This document shows, in pieces, positions 21,018-31,644 of a DNA stretch of 64,000 nt. Within the stretch, counting starts at the first letter, position 1, and the number at the start of each line of letters is the position of its first letter. A model generated the notes under the pieces. That model saw only the letters and a program-made list of their open reading frames with translations. It made no database searches and was not told the origin of the DNA. Source of the stretch: Ecdyonurus torrentis. Its lineage: Eukaryota; Arthropoda; Insecta; Ephemeroptera; Heptageniidae. The position numbers and the translations under genes are program-made. Location: the NCBI GenBank assembly GCA_949318235.1, contig OX439137.1, positions 3,165,537-3,229,536 on the forward strand. Direction: 5' to 3'.

Positions 21018-21501
21018 TACTTTCATACAAGAGGGTACAAATTTGGAAGAACCGACCCAATATATATAACTAACTACCCCCCCCTACTTTTCCTCCAAAC
21101 CAAACCACATACAAAGAGACAGCTAGGGCGATCTCATGAGATAAAAAACAACGACAACCAAGGGGTTGCTGCTGATGCTCTTTTGTTTGTCGACTAACAA
21201 AAAAAGTGAACCACAAGGGTTATTTTTTTATACATAAACATAACTTCACGCACTGCTCTGTAATATAATATCGAGTTTAATTTATCGCAATGTTAATAGA
21301 ATGTATTTTAATATACTACATGCAGATAATGTCACGTGGATGGCAAGATAATGCTAAAATTATAACTCGACTATTAACTCAAACTTTTTACTTTTTATTG
21401 TTAAGGGTGTAGTTAAAAGGGTCATATTTCTGATATTGAAGAGTTTTTGACATACCCTACTTTTTAGGTTTTAGTTGAGAGTCATTGACATAATGTTATT
21501 A
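21018..21501. other. Unassigned segment
   Basis: Contains a C8 run near 21079 and a stretch with GGGCGATCTCATGAG, but no repeat family, inverted repeat or reading frame that I can support. Confidence 0.3.
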
Positions 21502-21844
21502 TTAAAGGAATAGACCAGAGAAAAAAATAAGCATTTATATCACAAAACACTTGTTGGGATTTACATAAATAACATTATTTTGTCTCAAAAACCAACAGTA
21601 GCCCCGTAGCAGTGATCAGAAAATTCAATTTATGCAACCCGCACAACATTTTTATACTAATTTTTGCATGTTTCTGACGTCATAAACATGAAATTTCACG
21701 CAAATTGCATACTTTATAGTTTTTTCACGCTCTCTCGTGGGGCTACATAAACATTCTGGTAAAAATTGTCATCAGTTTTGAAGATCCCATTTCGTGTTTA
21801 TTCATTAAAAAACACATGTTGTTTTATGTGGTCTATGGCTTTAA
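21502..21844 (+). mobile_element. MITE B, complete copy
   Basis: TTAA-AGGAATAGACCAGAG to GGTCTATGGCT-TTAA, 343 bp. TGACGTCA at 21675-21682. Confidence 0.9.
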
Positions 21845-21850
21845 GTATTT

Positions 21851-22254
21851 TATAGGTTGTATGCATTTCTGTTAAAGTCGATGCCATGTTGGATCACTCA
21901 ATAACATAGGAAAATAATTCATTTTGGCAGTTTAAAAACACTATGTAATATTTTTGAGAGCATTGATGCTGTAAATATGTGGAATTAGTATCTAAAAACC
22001 CAGCAGCAAAACGTAGCAGTGATCAGAAAATTTCGATTAATGCAACCCGCACAATATTTTTTTAAATAATTTTTGCAAGTTTCTAACGTCAAAAACACGA
22101 ATAGTCAATCAAATTGCATTCTTTACAGTATTTTCACGCTCTCTCGTGGGGCTACAGTAACATTCTGGTAAAAATTGCCATCAGTTTTGTAGATCTCATT
22201 TTGTGTTTATTCATTAAAATGCACATGTTGTTTTATGTGGTCTATGGTTTTAAA
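21851..22254. mobile_element. A1/B chimeric MITE
   Basis: Starts as reversed A1 (TATA-GGTTGTATGCATTTC, CATGTTGGATCACTC, GGAATTAGTATCT). At 21994 it switches to B from AAAAACCCAGCAGCAAAACG to TGGTCTATGGTT-TTAA. The composite has an A-type TATA end on one side and a B-type TTAA end on the other. The B CRE has decayed to TAACGTCA. Confidence 0.75.
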
Positions 22255-22893
22255 GAGAAAGTTCAGTGGTTACAACATATGGCTGTTTCAATGTTAGATA
22301 ATGAAATGAACTGTTCATTGACTCACATATGATGACCCAACGCCCTTCCGTAGCCCCTTAAACATGTGTTCATCCTGCAAGATATGCAACCCTCTACAAC
22401 ATAATCTATAGGGTGTATGCGGATGACGTCATATTTATTGCGCTTTGAGGCCATACTGGAGTAGTGTATAACATTGCTCAGCATAGGACAAACTTCATTT
22501 AAGCCAATTTTCTTTGGGAAATCGTTTAATTTTTTGTTATCGCTTATTTTCTCACATACTTGAGATACTAATTCAACATATTTACAACATCAATGCTCTC
22601 AAAAATATTGCATAGTGTTTTTAAACTGGCAAAATGATTTTTTTCCCTATGTCACCCATGTTATTGAGTTATCCAACATGGCGTCGACTTTAACATGAAT
22701 GCATAGACCCTATAGAAAAGCCGTAACTATGGCGTAAAAGATACGGGACGGGTTACATATTTCGCAGGATGATCACGAGTTTGCGGGGCTACGGAAGGGC
22801 TTTGGGTCATCATATGTGAGTTTATGAACAGTTCTTCTCATTATCTAACATTGAAGAAGGCATATTGTAACCCCTGAACTTCTTCTTTAAGCC
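22255..22893. mobile_element. Large inverted-repeat element hosting an A1
   Basis: The left arm (AAAGTTCAGTGGTTACAAC, CATATGATGACCCAACGCC, CTTCCGTAGCCCC) pairs with the right arm (GGGGCTACGGAAGGGC, TTTGGGTCATCATATGTG, GTAACCCCTGAACTTC). The A1 at 22407-22714 lies in the loop. This family is otherwise absent from the window. Confidence 0.7.
22407..22714 (+). mobile_element. MITE A1, complete copy nested in an inverted repeat
   Basis: TATA-GGGTGTATGCGGATG to ATGCATAGACCC-TATA, 308 bp including flanks, with TGACGTCA at 22424. One of the best-preserved copies. Confidence 0.9.
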
Positions 22894-23287
22894 TTTAGCA
22901 TTTTCAAACCTTCTTCTTATAGCATTAAAAAAAGGAAGGAAAACGACTTCATATAGACGTAAAAAAATAAATTAAAATGCAAGTGATACTTAGATACACT
23001 TTAACGTATAATTTATCTTAATAATATTTCAAAACAGTAAAAAATATGACAAAATTTATTTTACCAGTAACACCTATACTCAGTTATAATATATAGACAA
23101 TAAAAATCCAATCAAAGTTTATAAAAAAAACTAAAAAAAAAAAAAACTTGCTATTTAAGGCTTAATAATAAAATAGATAGTCTATAAGAAAAGAGATTTA
23201 GAATGAAAAGCAGCAATTTAATATTTGCTTTATAGAAGAAGTCTTGAGGCGATATTTTCTTCAAAAGACGTTAAACCACATGACTAC

Positions 23288-23288
<1 letters not shown>
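22894..23288. other. Unassigned AT-rich segment
   Basis: Only a short A run (about 23133-23146) stands out. Confidence 0.3.

Positions 23289-23342
<54 letters not shown>
23289..23342. repeat. (TA)n microsatellite
   Basis: About 26 TA units. Confidence 0.95.
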
Positions 23343-23346
<4 letters not shown>

Positions 23347-23474
23347 CGAACGTACAGTACATATATGTACTTTTCTTTAGAGTTCAAAAGACTTATATAT
23401 AAGTTAGAGTAAGTAAAGTTCATATGAAGCAAAAAGCCACTCGAATCTTTCATCTCTGTTTACACAGGTTAAAG

Positions 23475-23505
<31 letters not shown>
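23475..23505. repeat. poly-A tract
   Basis: About 30 A following ACACAGGTTAAAG. No element body is recognisable. Confidence 0.9.
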
Positions 23506-23507
<2 letters not shown>

Positions 23508-23691
23508 AGAAATAAGTAGCAAAAATAATCACACCTATAAGGTAGATTTTTAATGCTCTATCTGTATGGTTTTGCTTCTTATAAATGAAAGTCTGCATTA
23601 TTATATACAGATTGATATAAGAAATCTTCCTTATCAAAATTTATACACTTTAAATAATAAGTGTTGAAAATTTTCACAGATATTAAATACA

Positions 23692-23990
23692 TACACTCTA
23701 AAAATTGGTGCATTACTTTGGTTACGAACCCTAACTTATTTAAGATATTATACACTTTTAAATTATTATGAGTAGCTAAAATAATGCATTTTAGCAAGTT
23801 GTTAGAAATAGCTAATTTAAGTTCCTTTAAGTTTTTTTTTTGGTTTTTTAAAGCTATTTCAAGTTAAATTAGCTAATTTTAATAACTTGCTAAAATGCAT
23901 TATTTTAGCTACTCATAATAACTTAAAAGTGTTTAATTTTAAATATGTTAGAATTCCTAACTAAAGTAATGCACCATTTTTTAGAGTGTA
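23692..23990. mobile_element. MITE D, complete uninterrupted copy
   Basis: TA-CACTCTAAAAATTGGTGC at the left and its inverse GCACCATTTTTTAGAGTG-TA at the right, 299 bp. The arms pair nearly throughout around a T-rich centre. This is the best reference copy for the empty sites used elsewhere. Confidence 0.85.
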
Positions 23991-24059
23991 AATAGAATTA
24001 TTATAAATGTAGCAATATTTATGCATAACAACATACATAAGTTATGGTTTATTGTATTG

Positions 24060-24147
24060 AGATTATAGTACTGTACATAGCATAATAGTTAAGATGTTCA
24101 GCATAATTATTTATGTTATTACACATTACTAACATTTGTGCTCTAAG
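24060..24147 (+). mobile_element. MITE M, partial
   Basis: TACATAGCATAATAGTTAAG, then GTTCAGCATAATTATTTATG and AACATTTGTGCTCTA, ending where the SINE2 tail begins. Confidence 0.55.
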
Positions 24148-24205
24148 TATCATGACGCCATAATCCCTTTCGGGGTAGGCCAGGACAACTCCTTTCCACT
24201 TTTTA
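24148..24205 (-). mobile_element. SINE2, 3' end fragment
   Basis: The first 38 bp are identical to 2003-2040, including the CCCTTTCGGGG hairpin and TAGGCCAGGA. The tRNA-like head is missing. Confidence 0.7.
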
Positions 24206-24302
24206 TATTTATGAGGGGAATGTTATCATCTAATTTATTTATCGATTTTTTTTTTATATCTTCCCACCTTTTCTTTACGCAAAGAATTTATATTTTTTAA
24301 TG

Positions 24303-24404
24303 CTGTTCGTAAACCCTGTTCTCTTGCACCAAAAAATGCGCATTCCATTTGAATAGCCATAGGCGATCGTCATTTTTGGTGCAGAGAACAGGGTTTACGA
24401 ACAA
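24303..24404. mobile_element. MITE K, copy 1
   Basis: GTTCGTAAACCCTGTTCTC at the left and its inverse GAGAACAGGGTTTACGAAC at the right, with TTGCACCAAAAA and TTTTTGGTGCA continuing the stem. About 100 bp. A second copy is at 59232. Confidence 0.75.
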
Positions 24405-24457
24405 CATTATTAGGATCAAATTGTTATTTCGCTATCGAATGGCTATGATTTCTACCC

Positions 24458-24848
24458 AAGGTCTATAATAAGAGGTAAGATGCTCCGGGAAAGTTTTGGC
24501 CAAGGTCACGCAGCTTAAATTCACCTAAGACGTCATATCACCACTTACAACTTTTGTTCACCTAAGCAGTGACGTAACTGGTGAACGGCATCGTATTGGC
24601 TTAGAATCAAGTACAATTCATCGCAAAATGAAATCGAATGCGCTAGCTTTACAGTCCGCGCCATCTAAGGATGCGACCAATTAGAGAGCATTTAAAAACT
24701 CTCCATTTAGTTAACATTACCCCACCTCCTAGCGACCTTGAGCGCTTGAGCGTCTATTGGCTCGTAGCTCGATTTCGATTAATCGCGAACATCCTTAGGT
24801 GGCACGAAGTGTATGCTGCGCTCAACCTCTTTATTATATAGACCTTGA
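24458..24848. mobile_element. Inverted-repeat element Y hosting J
   Basis: CAAGGTCTATAATAAGAGGT at the left pairs with ACCTCTTTATTATATAGACCTTG at the right. J copy 3 lies within it. The left part has mirrored-looking TTCACCTAAGACGTCA and GTTCACCTAAGCAGTGACG. Confidence 0.5.
24650..24813 (+). mobile_element. MITE J, copy 3
   Basis: TA-CAGTCCGCGCCATCTAAGG to CATCCTTAGGTGGCACGAAGTG-TA. Carries a 9 bp internal duplication (GAGCGCTTGAGCGTC). Confidence 0.75.
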
Positions 24849-24989
24849 TTTTCACCTCTATATTATGAGAATATTTCTAAATTTATGGTTCGGTACCTTG
24901 AACTAATTGTTTGGTGAACCACCATTCATGATTTTAAATGATTTCCTTTGAAAAATATACTCTATTCAATAACTGACAATAGAAAACTT

Positions 24990-24991
<2 letters not shown>

Positions 24992-25022
<31 letters not shown>
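24992..25022. repeat. (GA)n microsatellite
   Basis: About 15 GA units. Region 25023-25411 holds only AT-rich sequence and a 24 bp poly-A at 25328-25351. Confidence 0.9.
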
Positions 25023-25024
<2 letters not shown>

Positions 25025-25411
25025 AGGCGATATATTATATATAATCTTATATATATAGACTCCCCTTAGGCCAAACTACAGTATACATAGCGCATGCTAG
25101 TTTAGGTATAATAATTAAAATTTAATATTTTATAGAAAGTTCAGCAAACTATAACGTTACGAAGGTGAATTTCACATGATGCTTCAATTTTGAATTTTAA
25201 TCATTAGAAATTCAATCTAAAATTCTTTTGTTTGAAAACATTATTTTGCATATATATTAAAAGAAGATATTATTATATAATTCTGCATGTATGATACTGT
25301 ATTGCATATAAATAAAGCTAAATTAGAAAAAAAAAAAAAAAAAAAAAAAAAGGATCAAAATGCACTAATGATGTATTTAAAAACTTTGTTATTCCAAGAT
25401 CTACTTCATCG

Positions 25412-25719
25412 TATAGGGTCTATGCATTCATGTTAAATTCAACGCCATGTTGGAAAACTCAATAACATGGGTGGCATAGGAAAATAACTCCTTTTGCCAG
25501 TTTAAAAACGTTATGCAATTATTTTGGGAGCATTGATGTTGTAAATATGTTGAATTAGTATCTCAAGTATGTGAGAAAAATAACAATAACAACAAACTAA
25601 CCGATTTCCTATAGAAAATTGGCTTGAATGAAGTTTGTTCTATGCTGAGCAATGTTATGCACTACTCCACTATGGCCTCCAAGCGCAATAAATATGACAT
25701 TACCTGCATACACCCTATT
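25412..25719 (-). mobile_element. MITE A1, complete copy
   Basis: TATA-GGGTCTATGCATTC to CCTGCATACACCC-TATT. CRE decayed to TGACATTA. The right flank has lost the last A of TATA. Confidence 0.85.
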
Positions 25720-25873
25720 GAATCGCAAAATCAACCTATTAAATAGTTCTAATAATTTTGTAAAAAAAAAAACAAAAAAAAATATAAGAAGTATTAAATT
25801 TATTATTTCTACAAAATATTATGCATGTTTAATTTTGTATTTCTTTTCTCTACTCTGTGTACCACCAATATTT

Positions 25874-26150
25874 TATAGGGTGGTTTCATTCATATAAAAG
25901 TCAACGCCATATGTGAGCACTAAATAACATGCACCGTAAGGGAAATATTACACAATTTGACAGTTTAAAAATATTATGCATGAGCAATATTTTTGAGAAC
26001 GTTGATACTGTTAACAGGTTTTCCAATATGTGAGAAATAACAAGTAATTTTCGAAAGAATACACGAAATTCAGGATATACGAACGTTTATCCTGTGCTGA
26101 GCAATGGTATTCATTGATCCAGTATGGCGCCGAAGCGTCTTTCCACGCTT
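25874..26150 (-). mobile_element. MITE A2, truncated copy
   Basis: TATA-GGGTGGTTTCATTCAT, AAGTCAACGCCATATGTGAG and TGCTGAGCAATGGTATTC are A2 features. The CRE end is missing, replaced by TCTTTCCACGC-type sequence. Confidence 0.6.
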
Positions 26151-26199
26151 TTTCACACACATAAATATACTATATAAACTGTTTTCTCGGTATAAGAGC

Positions 26200-26257
26200 T
26201 TTTTTTTTTTTTTCCTGCGCTGGCAAAAAAAAAAAAAAAAGAAAAAAAAAAAAAAAA
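26200..26257. repeat. poly-T / poly-A inverted pair
   Basis: About 14 T, then CCTGCGCTGGC, then 16 A and 16 A. This can form an A:T hairpin. CCTGCGCTGGC resembles the CCTATGCTGGC of A3, so it may be a remnant of one. Confidence 0.7.
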
Positions 26258-26532
26258 GTTAAGAAAGTTATGGAATGAAGTTTTTATGTAAAATTTATAG
26301 ACACACTCCAGAACTATTGTACTTTTTCAACAAGTCCATGCACTATTTTACTTCTCTTTACTTTTTATCGACTTAAACTTATCATGTAAATTTATCTCTA
26401 AGTTTATGTATAATGATCTTATATACTCTGAAAACTTAACTGTAGCAAACTTCAAAACTTAATGAAATTTACTGTAAGTTTCGAAATAGTTTTAGTATAT
26501 AATATGTCATTGTTCTACAATATTAAACTAAT

Positions 26533-26565
26533 TCGTTGGTTCGTTGGTTCGTTCGTTCGTTCTTT
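26533..26565. repeat. short (GTTC)n/(GTTG)n repeat
   Basis: About eight tetranucleotide units with substitutions. Sequence 26258-26532 is unassigned. Confidence 0.8.
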
Positions 26566-26647
26566 CATTCATTAATTCAAAACACCTAAACATCCAATAT
26601 TAATTTACAGAACTAAAAAAAAAAAATAAAAAAAAAAAAATACATGA

Positions 26648-26885
26648 GATGGGACAACATAATACCCTTGTCGCTGTAGCCTCACAATCTGGGGGAAAAA
26701 ACTTGTAAAATAGGCAACCAGTGCTACAATTTCTATTGCAGACCTAAATTTCATGACATCACCTTAAGTTGCTTATATACTTTACACTTTTATAACCCCA
26801 ATTTGTGTTTGTGAGGCTACAGAAGGATTGAGAGAGATAATATTTGTATAAATGATGACCCCAGCACATAAATTTTATGTTTACA
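26648..26885. mobile_element. MITE Q, copy 1
   Basis: CTTGTCGCTGTAGCCTCACA at the left pairs with TTTGTGAGGCTACAGAAGG at the right. The centre has TTTCATGACATCACC, a decayed CRE. Layout parallels 48105-48330. Confidence 0.5.
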
Positions 26886-27017
26886 GTTTAATATATATAT
26901 TGAAGGCAATATCTCTTTACGTATCACATTTCTTTAATGCCGATACAGGTATATGATTTTAATTAAGATTTATACAAATTTTTAATACTTTTAAATGCCT
27001 ATTAGGCGCGCCTATAT

Positions 27018-27361
27018 TTAAAGCCATAGATCACATAAAACAACATGTGCTTTTCAATGAATAAACATGAAATGGGATCTTCAAAACTGATGACAATTTT
27101 TACCAGAATGTTAATGTAGCCCCACGATACAGCGTGAAAAAACTGTAAAGTATGCAACTTGCGTAAAAATTCATGTTTATGACGTCAGAAACATGCAAAA
27201 ATTAGTATGAAAATGTGCGGGTTGCATAAATCAAAATTTTTCTGATCACTGCTACGGAGCTACAGTTGGATTTTGAGACAAACTAAAGTTATTAATGTAA
27301 GTCCCATCAAGTGTTTTGTGATATAAATGTTTATATTTTCATGTTGTCTATATACCTTCAA
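27018..27361 (-). mobile_element. MITE B, complete copy
   Basis: TTAA-AGCCATAGATCACATA to a decayed right end near TTGTCTATATACCTTCAA. TGACGTCA at 27180-27187. Nothing recognisable from 27362 to 28137 except A runs. Confidence 0.85.
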
Positions 27362-28133
27362 GACTATTACATAATGTATCATTACCATGACAAACATTGA
27401 TACGTATATAAAAAGTTTGCTCTCCAAACATGTATAAATTTATTCCATTGAAAGACTATATAACATTTTGCATATCACTTTTTAAAACTTTTATTGTTAT
27501 TCAATGTTTACATCATTTAAATAAAAGACAAAAAACAAAACATAAAAACAAATGACATGAGAAAAACGTGCCTGTTTTTATATTTTGTCTTACAAAGATT
27601 TAAAAAAATTTCAATTTGGGAATATATACACAAGATATATATAGTAAAATTATTATATAATACAATTTTTTTTTAAACAACATGAGAAAAAAATTGGATT
27701 AAACACTCAAGTTGGAGAAAAAAAAAGTTAAATATTTTATACGCATCGTAACAAAAAAAAAAAAAAAAAAGTTCAGTAGAGCAAACAAAATCAAATATTC
27801 ATTGATTTTTAACCTTTATTTATGTATCATATTGTTTTTTATAACCCACACTTTTCTTCTCCTCTTATCTAAATAAAAAAAAAAATCATAAATTTACGAG
27901 TTACTGTTCATAGAAATGTGCCAACTTTTCTATACGATCATTTGATTTTGAATACGTATTTTTTTTCCAGTTTATTTTCTTATTAAATTATTTATTGTAT
28001 AAATAATATGTTGATTTCAATTTCAGGAAGTTGATCAGTAAGTAAATATCGAAAATTTTGATATATACAATTTTACATCCATATTTTAACTTTAAGAAAT
28101 TTTCCAAATGACTATAAACAAAAGTGCTATGTT

Positions 28134-28137
<4 letters not shown>

Positions 28138-28170
<33 letters not shown>

Positions 28171-28181
28171 TTTTTTTTTTT
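28138..28181. repeat. (TTA)n and poly-T
   Basis: About ten TTA units, then 13 T that form the reverse-complemented A tail of SINE1. Confidence 0.85.
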
Positions 28182-28560
28182 TGCTTGCCATATTGTGTTA
28201 TTGTGCTACTCCAATCCCAGTCCCAGTCAAGATATTGTCTTATCGACAGGTAAGGATTTTCCAAATTATTTGAAAAGTACACACGGGCCGGCCACAGCCT
28301 AAGTACACAGCCCGGCATTCACCATGACAGCATAGAGAAACCGTGGAAACGTCTAGGCAGGCTGGTCGGTGCAATCAAATCAATCATGCACTTCCCGAAT
28401 ACTGTGCGTCGTCATGGAATGCATGTTAACATGCATCGTGCAACGTGTTGTGCTCTCACACTTCACGTACGCACCCAGCAGTGGCTCGAACCTATACTCG
28501 GTGAGGAGTACACAGTTACGAGTCAGCTGCCTTCACCACTCGGCCATACCAGCTCGGTAT
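28169..28560 (-). mobile_element. SINE1, near full-length copy
   Basis: On the minus strand it starts CCGAGCTGGTATGGCCGAGTGG. It has an A box TGGCCGAGTGG (28536-28546) and a B box GGTTCGAGCC (28483-28492) spaced as in a tRNA of the Leu/Ser type, then an unrelated body and an A tail. The combination marks a tRNA-derived SINE transcribed by pol III. Short frames in it are incidental. Confidence 0.85.
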
Positions 28561-28649
28561 GCTTTCTTATGGTGAAAGAAAGCAGCTATAACTTGACGCT
28601 CATGATGCTGAAATTTTTAATGTAAAATCTCTAAGAGATTGTTTTTCTA

Positions 28650-28904
28650 GAGACGTAGAACACCCTGAACAAAAAAACGTGTCTAATATCCTAACATACG
28701 TAAATATAACGTTGATTTGATCGGAGGCATTGATTTCTGTTAATAGGTTGAATTAAAGTCCAAATTATGCGAGAAAAATAATAATAACAAAAAAATGAAC
28801 CGATTTCCCAAATAAAATAGAAAAAACTATGTTTGTTCTATGCTGAACAATGTTATTCATTTCTCCAGCGCATTAAATATGACGTCATGTGCATACACCC
28901 TATA
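28650..28904. mobile_element. C/A2 chimeric MITE
   Basis: Begins as C (ACGTAGAACACCCTGAAC, ATCCTAACATACGTAAAT, GGAGGCATTGATTTCT). Near 28738 it switches to A2 (GTTAATAGGTTGAATTA, CTATGCTGAACAATG) and ends TGACGTCATGTGCATACACCC-TATA. It lacks C's TTAA end and one A2 end. Confidence 0.65.
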
Positions 28905-29073
28905 TATACACACTCAATGATGTTTTCTGTTGTGGTTAGGTGTAAGAGTGGGCCAGACATTTAGTCAGGCTTAAACCTCGCCCTTTCAAAAATTATTTGT
29001 TTTTCTTTAATGCTTTTTTTGAAAAAATACGGTTATATGCATTTGTTTTATAGGAACGCTCTAAACTATTTGC

Positions 29074-29373
29074 TATAGGGTGTGTGCGAATGACGTCATA
29101 TTTATTGCGCTTGGGGGCCATACTGGAGTAGTGGTTAACATTGCTCAGCATAGGACAAACTTCATTTAAGCCAATTTTTTTTTGGGAAATCGCTTAATTT
29201 TTTGTTATTGTTATTTTTCTCACATACTAATTCAACATATTTACAACATCAATACTCTCAAAAATATTACATGGTGTTTTTAAACTGGCAAAATGAGTTA
29301 TTTTCCTATGTCACCCATGTTATTGAGTTATCCAACATGGCGTCGACTTTAACATGAATGCATAGACCCTATA
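29074..29373 (+). mobile_element. MITE A1, complete copy
   Basis: TATA-GGGTGTGTGCGAATG to ATGCATAGACCC-TATA, 300 bp, with TGACGTCA at 29091. Confidence 0.9.
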
Positions 29374-29885
29374 GTTTTCTACTTGTATATACCGATATGG
29401 ACAACAAAAGCAACTTAATCCCTAAGCTATCAATACAATGAACATTTCATTAATACAAGCCAATTAAATATTATGCAGAATTTTCTATAGCAAATCATCA
29501 TTACTAAAAAACTTTACGTTGAAAATTCCATATTATACAAAAGTTGCATTGTACGAAATAAAATCAATACTAGAAATTTCGAATTACGGGAGTATATATA
29601 TATAAATATATTATACTTTATATGGATTAGTCTCTCTGATGATTATTAATAATTAATTTAATTACTTAGAGTATACACTTGGAGGCATTATATTAACATA
29701 AAATATCAATAAAATTTTATATATATATATATATATATATCATATCATTACTTGTTAAAAAGTTTTCATTTGAGATTAGTATTATATTACGTATATATTA
29801 ATATATTGATTACTTTTATATTAATTGATTATATTGTACATGTGTACATCAATATATTTTATGATACAACTCATCTGGTAATTTA
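29374..29885. other. Unassigned AT-rich segment
   Basis: Only a short (AT)n run at 29718-29740 is notable. Confidence 0.3.
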
Positions 29886-29891
29886 GATAAC

Positions 29892-29934
<43 letters not shown>

Positions 29935-30022
29935 ACGTCTTTATTTATGGCGACGATAGGACATAAATGTACTTTCTTACTTGACCATGAAATGCATACA
30001 TGGGATTACAAAGAATACAACA
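29886..30022 (-). mobile_element. Probable non-LTR retrotransposon 3' end with (ATTT)n tail
   Basis: On the minus strand, TCCTATCGTCGCCATAAATA precedes AAGACG and about 11 ATTT units (29891-29934 on the plus strand as AAAT). A 3' end terminating in a short tandem repeat is typical of some LINE clades. No coding part remains, and the family differs from the element at 54632. Confidence 0.45.
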
Positions 30023-30421
30023 TTAAGAGGCCGTTTTACTCTCTGAAAAATATAAATGTAAACAAACTGTCTAAAAGATCAAAATCTAAGATAAGGCAGG
30101 AAACTTAAATGACTGAAATCAAGTGGTCATACGTCATCAGAGTGACCAATAATCACAGGAAACGAATACAATAGATTGGTATGTAAGGCAGTGATAACAG
30201 GTTTCAAATCAAGCTCGAGCCTTGCAAAAAACGAAGAGAGTATTTTTTACATAATATTGAATCTATAGACACCAAAAATTCTTATAATATATAATATAAC
30301 GCATTTATTAATTTTTTGTATAATATTGTAAAAGGAAAAAATCTCATTAATCATAGAAATATGCAATTTGCTTCTTCGGGCAGCAAACAGGCAGCGTATA
30401 GAGAGTAAAACGGCCTCTTAA
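30023..30421. mobile_element. TTAA-flanked MITE with GAGGCCG ends
   Basis: TTAA-GAGGCCGTTTTACTCTCT at the left and the exact inverse AGAGAGTAAAACGGCCTC-TTAA at the right, 18 bp perfect. The interior is not palindromic (TCATACGTCATCAGAGTG, CAAGCTCGAGCC). It adjoins the LINE tail on its left. Confidence 0.75.
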
Positions 30422-30715
30422 ATGAAAACATATTTGAGTGCATGAAAAGTGAATAAAATATGTCAGTGGTTATTTCAAAGATTATTACTCGATGATATTG
30501 AAGTTATTAATTGTTTGTAGTAATTCGACACGATTCGATGACACATCACTTGTATGACACTTTCATAGAGATTTTACACAAATAATAATATATAAATGAT
30601 AAATTACCTAAAATATGAATACACAATGAAAATTTAAATTTAAAATAATTGGTATTATTAAGCTAATAATAAAGACAATACAAGTAAAAACTAGTTGATT
30701 ATAATTCTATCTATA

Positions 30716-30721
<6 letters not shown>
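30422..30721. other. Unassigned AT-rich segment
   Basis: No repeat or reading frame recognised. Confidence 0.3.

Positions 30722-30791
<70 letters not shown>
30722..30791. repeat. (TA)n microsatellite
   Basis: About 35 TA units. Confidence 0.95.
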
Positions 30792-30793
<2 letters not shown>

Positions 30794-30872
30794 ATCTATA
30801 ATTCTATGTAATGTTTCATTTTAATCACTGGTCTAAGCAGTTTATTTTTGTAAAATTATACTGCTATAACTA

Positions 30873-30894
30873 TTTTTTTTTTTTTTTTTTTTTT
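30873..30894. repeat. poly-T tract
   Basis: 22 T. Confidence 0.9.
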
Positions 30895-31051
30895 GGTGTC
30901 TATTTTTATATATCTTACAGGAAAAAAACCAGAAGAAAATATAAGCAGTTATATCACATATAGAAATAGTAAAAACATAATAATAATAATAATAAAAAAT
31001 GAAAGTGATAATATATTGTTTTGACCAGCCAATCATTGTTTAAGTTTTTAA

Positions 31052-31126
31052 CTAAATTATGTAAGTCCTATCAATTGTTTTGTGATATAAATTCTTCTAT
31101 TTTCTTCTGGTTTATTCCTTTAAAAC
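31052..31126 (-). mobile_element. MITE B, terminal fragment
   Basis: TATGTAAGTCCTATCAATTG, GTTTTGTGATATAAATTC and TTTATTCCT-TTAA match the left 75 bp of B in reverse. The rest is missing. Confidence 0.65.
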
Positions 31127-31251
31127 ATTGCAAAACTGTATACAAACTTTTTAAAAATTATTGTGAATTGTAAGTTATTCATTTCATTTCGGTACATACG
31201 ATAACAAAAACAAACAAAACATTGTACATATACGAGGGCATTAAATAATTC

Positions 31252-31644
31252 TTAAAGGAATAGACCTAGAGAAAAACATAAGCATTTATATCACAAAACA
31301 CTTAAAGGAATAGACCGGAGAAAAACATAAGCATTTATATCACAAAATACTTGATGGGATTTACAAAAATAACGTAAGTTTGTCTCAAAACCCAACTGTA
31401 GCCCCGTAGCAGAGATTTGAAAATTCGATTTATGCAACCCGCACAACATTTTCATACTAATTTGTGCATGTTTATGACGTCATAAACATGAACTTTCACG
31501 CAAATTGCATACTTTACAGTTTTTTCACGCTCTCTCGTGGGGCTACATTAACATTCTGGTAAAAATTGTCATCAGTTTTGCAGATCCCATTTCAAGTTTA
31601 TTCATTAAAAAGCACATGCTGTTTTATGTGGTCTATGGCTTTAA
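31252..31644 (+). mobile_element. MITE B with duplicated first 50 bp
   Basis: TTAA-AGGAATAGACCTAGAG starts at 31252. After ATCACAAAACAC the element begins again at 31302 (TTAA-AGGAATAGACCGGAG) and runs to GGTCTATGGCT-TTAA. TGACGTCA at 31475-31482. Positions 31645-32121 are unassigned. Confidence 0.85.

Noticed and set aside
22114..22332. Recurring MH(T/S)LQYFHALSWGY peptide frames (also 31505 and 38769)
   Set aside because: They are short frames of B that end at the element edge at different stops. The conservation is of DNA repeats and does not indicate a protein family.
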